This document shows, in pieces, positions 44,622-51,774 of a DNA stretch of 64,000 nt. The number at the start of each line of letters is the position of its first letter. Within the stretch, counting starts at the first letter, position 1. The notes under the pieces are model-generated. The model was not told where the DNA came from and did no database searches. It saw nothing but the letters and a program-made list of their open reading frames with translations. The translations under genes and the position numbers were made by a program. The DNA is taken from NCBI RefSeq assembly GCF_020731285.1, contig NZ_JAJFOW010000011.1:62001-126000 (forward strand), written 5' to 3'. This DNA is from Cohnella baijiui (GTDB taxonomy: Bacteria > Bacillota > Bacilli > Paenibacillales > Paenibacillaceae).

Positions 44622-45359
44622 TTAATCCATATTGTTCATATACTGATCACAAATAGCTTGCGCTTCCCCAAATTCGATTAACTTCCCTTTCTTTAAAATC
44701 AAAGCTTGACTACACAAGCTTCTGATTTGTTCTATCGAATGAGAAACAATGATTACTGTTGTTTGTCCCATAAGCATATTTTTAATACGATCTTCGCACT
44801 TCCTCTGAAACTTATAATCACCTACAGACAAAATCTCATCAATGATCAGTATCTCTGGCTTAACAATGGTTGCAATACTAAATCCAATTCGTGCTACCAT
44901 GCCAGATGAATAGTTTTTCAATGGTACGTCAAGGAATTCATCAATCTCTGCAAATTCGACAATTTCATCAAATTTTTCATTAATAAACTTTCGAGAGTAA
45001 CCCAGAATTGCACCATTTAGATAAATGTTCTCTCTTGCAGTTAACTCCATATCGAATCCCGCACCTAATTCTATTAGAGGCGAGATCATCCCTTCTGTTC
45101 TAACATCCCCTTTAGTTGGTCTTAGAATGCCTGAAATTATTTTTAACAAAGTACTCTTTCCAGCACCATTAAAACCCAGAATTCCAACAACCTCACCTTT
45201 TTTAATTGTGAAAGATATATCATCGAGGGCAAGAAATTTGTCAACAACCAACTCTCTTTTTATTTTTTTGATAATATACTCCTTAAAACTCCCTATATTC
45301 TCTTTATGAAGGTTAAACTCAATCGAAACATTTTTTAGAGAAACAGCATCTTTGATCAT
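44622..45359 (-). CDS. wzt: Polysaccharide ABC exporter, ATPase subunit (short form)
   Basis: 245 residues. Walker A GFNGAGKST at 62-70, signature YSSGM at 150-154, Walker B LIIDE at 171-175 and H-loop VSHS. TagH/Wzt type. It ends shortly after the nucleotide-binding domain, so it lacks the C-terminal carbohydrate-binding domain of long Wzt proteins, which recognises a terminal cap. Pairs with wzm to move undecaprenyl-diphosphate-linked glycan across the membrane. RBS AGAGGG; 15 nt after wzm. Confidence 0.93.
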   Translation of the reverse strand: MIKDAVSLKNVSIEFNLHKENIGSFKEYIIKKIKRELVVDKFLALDDISFTIKKGEVVGILGFNGAGKSTLLKIISGILRPTKGDVRTEGMISPLIELGAGFDMELTARENIYLNGAILGYSRKFINEKFDEIVEFAEIDEFLDVPLKNYSSGMVARIGFSIATIVKPEILIIDEILSVGDYKFQRKCEDRIKNMLMGQTTVIIVSHSIEQIRSLCSQALILKKGKLIEFGEAQAICDQYMNNMD

Positions 45360-45374
45360 TGGCTACCCTCTAAT

Positions 45375-46151
45375 CTAAATAAACAAAACGAGTTTATTTT
45401 CATTTTTCTTAAACACTATAAATCCTATTAGAATTGAAAGAGAACAGTAGGCTATGCATAACAGGTTTGTTCCCAAACCAGGCAATTTTCCATGAAGAAT
45501 TAGGTCCCTAAAATACGAAATGAATACATATACGGGATTAAACAGAACGAACGTTCGAACTTTCTCAGGAATGATCTCAACTGGATAGAAGATTGCCGAA
45601 AAAAATGACAACAAGCTAATAAATATGGAGTACAAATGAAGGATATCTCTATAAAATACAGTTAATGCTGAAAGTAGAATGCCCACCCCTACTGAGAAAA
45701 TAAAAACGTAAAGTATCGGAATTAAAAACAGAATGGATGTTAGTGGCAAAGAATATCCCATAAATAAAGTTATGATCAGTATGGCCACTAATGAAAACAG
45801 CGTATTAATTAATGCAAAGCAAATTTTCGAAAGAGGAAAAATATATTTTGGTGTGTAGACCTTCTTAATAAGCGCGCCATTACCAATAATCCCATTCTGA
45901 GCCAGACTTGTAGACTCCGCAAAAAAAGTAAAAATAATTTGTCCGCATAAAAAATAAATTGGAAAGTTCGGAATTTGCACTTTGAACATGGTTGAAAAGA
46001 TGATCGAAGTAATACTCATAAACAATAGAGGGTTTAGTACACTCCAAAGTACTCCTAGCATCGATCTTCTATATTTAATTTTTAAATCCCTTTTAACTAA
46101 TTCAAATAAGAGCTCTCTAAATCGGAATACTTCCTTAACTGTCTTAAGCAA
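45375..46151 (-). CDS. wzm: Polysaccharide ABC exporter, permease subunit
   Basis: 258 residues with six membrane segments. N-terminus ELVKRDLKIKYRRSMLG and later VFYRDILHLY are ABC-2 polysaccharide permease (TagG/Wzm) motifs. Start is TTG at 46151 with AAGGGA about 10 nt before. Exports the completed glycan chain. Left member of the AT-rich block; upstream the base composition changes. Confidence 0.93.
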   Translation of the reverse strand: MLKTVKEVFRFRELLFELVKRDLKIKYRRSMLGVLWSVLNPLLFMSITSIIFSTMFKVQIPNFPIYFLCGQIIFTFFAESTSLAQNGIIGNGALIKKVYTPKYIFPLSKICFALINTLFSLVAILIITLFMGYSLPLTSILFLIPILYVFIFSVGVGILLSALTVFYRDILHLYSIFISLLSFFSAIFYPVEIIPEKVRTFVLFNPVYVFISYFRDLILHGKLPGLGTNLLCIAYCSLSILIGFIVFKKNENKLVLFI

Positions 46152-46210
46152 CCCAGTTCATTCCCTTTTATGAAAAATCTTATTCCCAAGTTACTAAGGT
46201 TCAGTAGTAA

Positions 46211-46717
46211 TTATTGAATTTTATAACTCCCCCGCACCAACACCGTCAATCCATTCTTCTGCTTCGGGTCCGCTTCTACTCCGCGACCTCCACGAGGAAA
46301 TAGGATCAAATGATTATTCCCCACAGGCTTGCCAGGCGAGATATCCAAGCCATCCGTCATGTCGGACAAACCATTGGCGTCCGTGCTATAGGCAACAGCT
46401 TTACCAGATCGAACGATAAGTTCCCCGCCATCCTCGACAATAATCTTCTTGCCAAACGGCACCGTCACGACCTCGAGTTTGGCAACGGCTCCGGAGCCCG
46501 TAGTGGCACCGCCGCCGCCGTTTTTCGCCAGTTCCTGCTTTACCAACTCGGCTACTTTTTGTTCTACATAGCTCTTCGTCACGAGCGGATCGTCCGCATA
46601 GCCGGGAGTGGATTGTTGGCTATCCGCATAGGCCGATTGATACCAACCAACGCCTCCAATGGCGACTGCTGCGCTAAGCGTGGCGAGAATAGTGGCGACC
46701 TTTGTGCGTTTTTTCAT
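46211..46717 (-). CDS. Secreted protein of unknown function inside glycan cluster
   Basis: 168 residues. Signal peptide 1-31 (KKRTKVATILATLSAAVAIG, cleavage after AYA). The mature part has a helix (KSYVEQKVAELVKQELAKNG), a Gly-rich linker, and a C-terminal beta-rich domain (VPFGKKIIVEDGGELIVRSG, NNHLILFPRGGRGVEA, LTVLVRGSYKIQ). I know no family. It is codirectional with, and tightly spaced between, the glycosyltransferase and wzm, so it may assist glycan assembly or surface attachment outside the cell. RBS AAGGAT. Confidence 0.8.
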   Translation of the reverse strand: MKKRTKVATILATLSAAVAIGGVGWYQSAYADSQQSTPGYADDPLVTKSYVEQKVAELVKQELAKNGGGGATTGSGAVAKLEVVTVPFGKKIIVEDGGELIVRSGKAVAYSTDANGLSDMTDGLDISPGKPVGNNHLILFPRGGRGVEADPKQKNGLTVLVRGSYKIQ

Positions 46718-46752
46718 CGAACATCATCCTTTTACGTTTAGTAGGAATCGAA

Positions 46753-47712
46753 TTATGCTGAAGGCGTCCGCCCTGGAAAGACCGTTGTAGGCTGTAGATC
46801 CCGATGGTGATGCCAGAAGTGCGGATTCATGCTGCACCATTGTCTTAATCCAAAAGGAAGCGTCGTATAGGAAAGACCGAGCCGATAACCGATATACTTG
46901 GCTGCAGACTCCACAAACCATCTTGGGATCCACCGCCAGTGTCCACCCTGCCACAATTGACTCAATTGTTCTTGAGCAAACTTGCGCCCCTCTCGCTCGG
47001 CCGTGGCATACTGAAGAATCCAGCTGTTCATCCGCATAGATACACCAATATCAAAGTTTCGTTGAAATTGCTTTTTAATGGAGTAGTTATGAGAGTGAAT
47101 TACACTTGCTTTTGGGTTGTAAATAACAGTATAGCCGCTCAGAATGCACTTGGCAGAAATCATCATATCCTCATTCAGGATAATGGGATCCGGGAACCCG
47201 CCTAGCTTCATAAAGGTCTCTCGGCGAAAAGCCGAACATACATTTGTAAAGTAGAACAATTTGATTCCGTACCGATCCAACTCCTCAAATGTTTTACGAA
47301 TCATTTGATTCGGGTAATTGATCTCACGCGTCATTTGTTCTAAGACATTGGCGTCTTCCCTTGCGACTTGTCTGCCGCAGACTGCCCCCACCTGAGCGTC
47401 CCTGAGAGGCTCTATAAGATGCTCCAGGAACTCTCTGCTACCAGGGAGCGCATCTTGGGTCATGTAGACGAGAACGTCTCCAGAAGCCTCTTTAGCAGCG
47501 TGATTTCTCGTCCCCCCATGATCGAACTCCGACTTGCCAATAACAAGCACGCGACAATCATAGCTACTTGCAATTTCAACCGTGCGATCGGATGAGGACG
47601 AGTCCACTACAATGATCTCATGTGGCTGCAAACTCTGCGCTTGCAGCCTCTCGATTAACTCAGCCAGATAGGGCTCCGCTTGATAAGTGGGAAGGATGAC
47701 TGATATACGCAC
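46753..47712 (-). CDS. GT2 glycosyltransferase (rhamnosyltransferase-like)
   Basis: 319 residues. VILPTYQAEPYLAELIERL, VVDSSSSDRTVEIA, FDHGGTRNHAA, MTQDALPG and LNEDMMISAKCILSGY are typical of rhamnosyltransferases that act early in S-layer and O-antigen glycans. GTG start at 47712 behind AAGGAGGTGG. Between the ligase and the 168-residue secreted protein, it probably extends the linkage region; donor inferred. Confidence 0.9.
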   Translation of the reverse strand: MRISVILPTYQAEPYLAELIERLQAQSLQPHEIIVVDSSSSDRTVEIASSYDCRVLVIGKSEFDHGGTRNHAAKEASGDVLVYMTQDALPGSREFLEHLIEPLRDAQVGAVCGRQVAREDANVLEQMTREINYPNQMIRKTFEELDRYGIKLFYFTNVCSAFRRETFMKLGGFPDPIILNEDMMISAKCILSGYTVIYNPKASVIHSHNYSIKKQFQRNFDIGVSMRMNSWILQYATAEREGRKFAQEQLSQLWQGGHWRWIPRWFVESAAKYIGYRLGLSYTTLPFGLRQWCSMNPHFWHHHRDLQPTTVFPGRTPSA

Positions 47713-47724
47713 TTAGCCACCTCC

Positions 47725-50151
47725 TTACGATGATGTGAGTTGATCCACTTTCTGCTCCATGGAGGGTTCTGATTGAATCAGCTTCTGATAGAGATCCAAA
47801 TCATCTTTTCCTTGCTTGCGCAGCGCAGCAACATAATAAGCTGCAACATCTCGATCCGCATCCACGCTAAAGTCTTCTTTTATTCCACTTTGCAGAATTT
47901 CTGCAGCTTGGTCATATTGGTGTTTATCAAACTCTACTTTCCCTGCTGCCAGACGCGCAACATTCGAAAGCGCGAATTCTTTAGATGGGATGACGGTATC
48001 CGGCAGATCATTCATGACTTCGTCGAGCTGCTTCATCTTATCGTAGTAATGAAGAATCTGCTGTTCAAGCTCCTCTTTTTTCGTTGATTGTTGCGACTGT
48101 TGCAATGATTCCCAATCGGACTGTAGATCCTTTATGGTCTGATCGAAATAACTTACGGTAAAAGGACGTTGTTCAATGGCTTGTTCCATAATGCCCAGCG
48201 CTTGATCCCGGTGACCCAAAGCTACCTGTGTCACATAATTCATTTCGGCGACGCTTCGATAACGTGGCTCATATTTTTGCAGTAAGGTCGCATAACGCGT
48301 TGCAAGATCCAAGTACTGTTTATCTTGCGTCTGTTCATAGGCTTTGTAGTTCCAGGAAGCTAACTGGATCAATATAATCGGATGCTTTTTATCGATTGCA
48401 TGGGCTTGACGAAGCTCTCCATCAATAACTTGGAAGTTTGCCTGCGAATTACTCGCTTCTTTCATTGCCTGATGAAAGTGCTGATTAACGGAAAGCTTGA
48501 TTATACTCACGATTAACAATACAACTGCTAGCATACCGAGCACTGCAGCTCCTGTATAGCGAATGCTCTTCAGCTTTTGTTTCGTCCAGCTTCCCAGCTC
48601 TTGTCTTTGTACTCCAGCCATGATACCCAAGGAGAGAAAGACAAGCCCCCCATAAAGCGTATAGCTCATCTCAAAATCAATGGAAGCATGCAGTAGGATC
48701 GTAACGGGTGTTACGAAGTAAAATACATACCGGTTTCTTTGCCCTTCATCCGCTCGACGGTAATAACGGACAAAGCTTACTATAACAGCTATGAAAAGTG
48801 CGAGATGCAGCAGGATACCAACCGTACCTACCTCAATAAGATATCGTACGAGAAAGCTATGTGTCTGGTTGCTTGTATACGAGTAGGATTGATATTGTTC
48901 ATACAAGGCATCCCAAGCGCCGCCCCCTCCTCCGATAATCGGATGGATTCTCCATATCTTAAGAGCGTCCTTATACATAGTTAACCGTTCGTACACACTG
49001 TGGGTATTCCAGTTAATATCTTCGACGCGAGTTCGAATCACTGCAGGCAGAAACCTCGTGATCCAATCCGAAGCGATCGCAAGTGCCCCCAAAACAAATA
49101 CGGCGATTAATCCCAACGGAACAATCAATCCTCTTGAGGCTGGTACCGAACCGAGCTTAGCGTCGAGCTTAGGTTCCAGGTACTTCTGAATGACGTAGGT
49201 CACACCGCACATAATCAAGGAGACACCGATCAGTAGTCCCCATACTGCGAGCGATTCGGAGTTGAACAATGATACCGTCGTCGGCTGCTGCTTCTGATCC
49301 AGCGCTTGCCCAATCAGCTTCACGATTTCAATACCCCGATCCGCCAACTTCGTATAGATGAGCAGGGAAAGCCCCATCCCAATGACGGAATAAAGAATGA
49401 TCATCAACTGCTGCTTCAATCGAAACATCAGAAGAGCTACGATCGCAATCACAGGAAGGATAACGATGGCTCCCCGAGAAAGCGTCAGGAGGAAGGAGAC
49501 AAGAATAGGAACCAGCATAAAACCGTAAGCTGCTTGAACTGCAATATGTTTTGACCGTTGGATCTCAACAAGTGTAATCACCCAGAGAATCAGCAGCAGT
49601 ACGGCATAAGCATTCGCATACTGAAAAATGGAACTGATCCGTACGCCGTCTTGTGCAGACAAAGAGTCTAGAAGATAAACGTTGCCAAACAGATTTAGAA
49701 AGCCGTAAAAAACGATGAGATAACCGAACGCTAGAAATACTCGCGGCAACTGATTGATGATACGAGGAAAATCCGTTAAATAAGCTCCCGCCGCAAAAAA
49801 GACAAACAACATACAACTGGTAAGCACGCCATAACCGGACAAATAGCGTGATACACCTTGAAAGGAGCTGATTAGATAGATTAGGGGTAGTGCAATAGCT
49901 GCCGCCACATATAGCATTCGAAATTCCAGCGTAAATTGCTTGCTTAGAAAGCGGCATGCTACCCATACTGCTGCAAAGGCGATCACAATTACGGTCATCA
50001 ATATAGGCTGTTCAAATTGCATTTGGCTAATTTGAAAAATACCGTTTCCTGCAAATGTTCCCTGATTGAACAAAGCAATCAACAAAAACATGCCGATCCA
50101 AGCCCAAGCGAACCATTCCATAGCCGATACGGCTTCTTTCCGATTCTTCAA
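47725..50151 (-). CDS. O-antigen-ligase family membrane protein, probable S-layer O-oligosaccharyltransferase
   Basis: 808 residues from a TTG at 50151 (GAGGAG, 8 nt); a GTG 3 codons earlier overlaps the Shine-Dalgarno. About 12 membrane segments fill ~1-530. The Wzy_C/WaaL region carries HSVYERLTMYKDALKIWRI, GGGGGAW and NQTHSFLVRYLIEVG, the ligase loop. The last ~270 residues are TPR-like helices. Size, topology and location match WsfB/WsaB, which transfer lipid-linked glycan to S-layer protein in P. alvei and Geobacillus. Outer-face catalysis inferred. No block-polymerase gene is seen, fitting an ABC-exporter pathway. Confidence 0.88.
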   Translation of the reverse strand: MKNRKEAVSAMEWFAWAWIGMFLLIALFNQGTFAGNGIFQISQMQFEQPILMTVIVIAFAAVWVACRFLSKQFTLEFRMLYVAAAIALPLIYLISSFQGVSRYLSGYGVLTSCMLFVFFAAGAYLTDFPRIINQLPRVFLAFGYLIVFYGFLNLFGNVYLLDSLSAQDGVRISSIFQYANAYAVLLLILWVITLVEIQRSKHIAVQAAYGFMLVPILVSFLLTLSRGAIVILPVIAIVALLMFRLKQQLMIILYSVIGMGLSLLIYTKLADRGIEIVKLIGQALDQKQQPTTVSLFNSESLAVWGLLIGVSLIMCGVTYVIQKYLEPKLDAKLGSVPASRGLIVPLGLIAVFVLGALAIASDWITRFLPAVIRTRVEDINWNTHSVYERLTMYKDALKIWRIHPIIGGGGGAWDALYEQYQSYSYTSNQTHSFLVRYLIEVGTVGILLHLALFIAVIVSFVRYYRRADEGQRNRYVFYFVTPVTILLHASIDFEMSYTLYGGLVFLSLGIMAGVQRQELGSWTKQKLKSIRYTGAAVLGMLAVVLLIVSIIKLSVNQHFHQAMKEASNSQANFQVIDGELRQAHAIDKKHPIILIQLASWNYKAYEQTQDKQYLDLATRYATLLQKYEPRYRSVAEMNYVTQVALGHRDQALGIMEQAIEQRPFTVSYFDQTIKDLQSDWESLQQSQQSTKKEELEQQILHYYDKMKQLDEVMNDLPDTVIPSKEFALSNVARLAAGKVEFDKHQYDQAAEILQSGIKEDFSVDADRDVAAYYVAALRKQGKDDLDLYQKLIQSEPSMEQKVDQLTSS

Positions 50152-50166
50152 CGCGGACACTCCTCA

Positions 50167-51651
50167 TCAGTAAGCCCCGGTACCTCGAAGGACAACCGGT
50201 ATAGTCTTGAACAGGATCTTCATTTCCAATCCAAAGCTCCATCTTTCGATGTAATAGATATCCAAATCCACCCACTGTTCAAAGTCCAAATCGCTTCGTC
50301 CGCTGACTTGCCACAATCCAGTCATGCCTGGAAGCACGTCCATCCTTCTCCAGTGGTGATTCGTGTATTGCGCTACTTCGCCTGGAAGTGGCGGGCGCGG
50401 TCCGATTAGACTCATATCGCCCCTTAGCACATTTAGCAATTGAGGCAACTCATCCAACGAATATTTCCTCAGGAATCGGCCCACTCTCGTTACTCTTGGG
50501 TCGCTCTTTATTTTAAAGACCGGACCTTCCATATCATTCGTACCATGAAGCCGATGCTGCATCAGATGAGCATCAGTCACCATTGATCTGAATTTATACA
50601 TGTAGAAAGGCAGTCCATTTTTTCCGATTCGAACTTGTTTGTATAGCACGCCTCCTGGGGAATCTATTCGGATGGCAATTGCGATGACTAAAAAGAGGGG
50701 CGAGCAAAACAATAAAGCGAGTATAGCGATCATTCGATCCATGATTCTTTTGATGAGAAGATTAAGGCCTCTTAATGGCGTCTTTACTACTTCAATATAG
50801 GGAAAGTCTACATCCTGGTGATATTCGAACACAGTACCAATTCGATCATACATTTCAGGAATAATGCGAATATCGACATGATATTTGTATATCGTATGAA
50901 GCAGCTCCTGCATTCTTTCCCTTGCAGACGGAATCGTAATGTAGAGGACTTCGATTCGTTCTTTCTCGATGACGCGTTCTAATTCCGAAACGTTCCCGAT
51001 GACACCTTCTTTTTTTCGATCATCATCTAAGAAACCGATCACTTCGTACCCCGCACGGTTTTCCTCGCTTAAAAAGTCTCTTAATTGAATCCCCACCTTA
51101 CCAGCCCCAATGATGAGGACCCTTCGAACAAAGACTCCTTTCTCCTTCAACCTGGCCATGAACCATTTTCTTATGTAACGATAAAACGCAGCTTCAACCG
51201 CAAATGACAAAGCAAAAGAAACAAGCAGGATCCGTGACAGCATGAATGTGTTTTTAAACAAATAAGAAACGCCAACGGCAATAAGGAAGCTTAGACATAC
51301 CGCTTTCATGATTTGAACATACTCTTCAGATAGACTCTGGTCTTTATCCCATTTATAAAAATGTTTCTGGTACGTAAGAAGAAAGTAAATGAAGAAAAAG
51401 AGCGCTAAAAATAACGTATAGTTTTGCAACACCGGGATCCGACCGATCTCGCCGTTCTCAAATTCCGGCCATACGCGAATGGCGAACAATAAAATAAACG
51501 TCAGCATGTAAGTCACCAATTCGGCAACCAAAATTCCTACATGCAGAAGTTGTCTCCGTTGTTGAGAATATTGCCTTTGAATAGCAACACGCTCCGTATA
51601 ATTGTTCGTTCGTCCTCCGGTAGAGGAATGACCTACATGTAGATTCGGCAT
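50167..51651 (-). CDS. Undecaprenyl-phosphate sugar phosphotransferase (initiating enzyme)
   Basis: 494 residues. Five membrane segments in the first half, a CoA-binding-like Rossmann domain (RRVLIIGAGKVGIQLRDFL, DDDRKKEGVIG), and the C-terminal Bac_transf domain (KRIMDRMIAILALLF, YKFRSMV, KYSLDELPQLLNVLRG, SLIGPRPPLPGEV). The enzyme links the first sugar-phosphate to undecaprenyl phosphate, as WsfP/WsaP do in S-layer glycan synthesis. The open frame reaches 51690, but the -10 element overlaps its first codons; the ATG at 51651 has GGGGA 7 nt upstream. First gene of the glycan cluster. Confidence 0.9.
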   Translation of the reverse strand: MPNLHVGHSSTGGRTNNYTERVAIQRQYSQQRRQLLHVGILVAELVTYMLTFILLFAIRVWPEFENGEIGRIPVLQNYTLFLALFFFIYFLLTYQKHFYKWDKDQSLSEEYVQIMKAVCLSFLIAVGVSYLFKNTFMLSRILLVSFALSFAVEAAFYRYIRKWFMARLKEKGVFVRRVLIIGAGKVGIQLRDFLSEENRAGYEVIGFLDDDRKKEGVIGNVSELERVIEKERIEVLYITIPSARERMQELLHTIYKYHVDIRIIPEMYDRIGTVFEYHQDVDFPYIEVVKTPLRGLNLLIKRIMDRMIAILALLFCSPLFLVIAIAIRIDSPGGVLYKQVRIGKNGLPFYMYKFRSMVTDAHLMQHRLHGTNDMEGPVFKIKSDPRVTRVGRFLRKYSLDELPQLLNVLRGDMSLIGPRPPLPGEVAQYTNHHWRRMDVLPGMTGLWQVSGRSDLDFEQWVDLDIYYIERWSFGLEMKILFKTIPVVLRGTGAY

Positions 51652-51689
51652 TTCGATTCCCCATTGCATTTTCCGACTCATCATTCCCA

Positions 51690-51695
51690 ATTATA
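51690..51695 (-). promoter_or_regulatory. Extended -10 promoter of the glycan cluster
   Basis: TGTTATAAT on the minus strand includes a perfect TATAAT and an upstream TG (extended -10). The -35 region is poor. Transcription would start near 51683, about 30 nt before the ATG of the initiating transferase. No other strong promoter is seen down to rfbD. Confidence 0.55.
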
Positions 51696-51722
51696 ACACA
51701 ATACTACCCAGGATTGACGACA

Positions 51723-51757
51723 AATCGCCACTTCGTCTGGATGTCGAAGTGGCGATT
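51723..51757. terminator. Hairpin between the four-module protein gene and glycan cluster
   Basis: AATCGCCACTTCG / CGAAGTGGCGATT, a perfect 13-bp stem with a 9-nt loop, followed by a short TTT on the minus strand. It lies 17 nt after the upstream gene and would insulate the glycan cluster. Confidence 0.75.
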
Positions 51758-51774
51758 GTTGTCATTTTTGAAAT

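Larger units (their letters stand above)
33493..46151. other. AT-rich block of glycan-specific genes
   Basis: From the acyltransferase to wzm the sequence is visibly much richer in A/T, including many AAA/ATT codons and TTG starts, than rfbACBD on one side or the initiating transferase, flagellar and competence genes on the other. This is the expected pattern for a horizontally exchanged, strain-specific glycan block inside a conserved frame. No insertion sequence or repeat marks its edges. Confidence 0.7.

Noticed and set aside
33493..46151. Prophage or integrative element as the cause of the AT-rich block
   Set aside because: No integrase, transposase, tRNA or terminal repeats; all genes are glycan enzymes or transporters in one direction.
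46724..46954. A 76-codon minus-strand frame overlapping the end of the glycosyltransferase at 46753
   Set aside because: It overlaps a well-supported gene in another frame, has no RBS, and shows no family motif.
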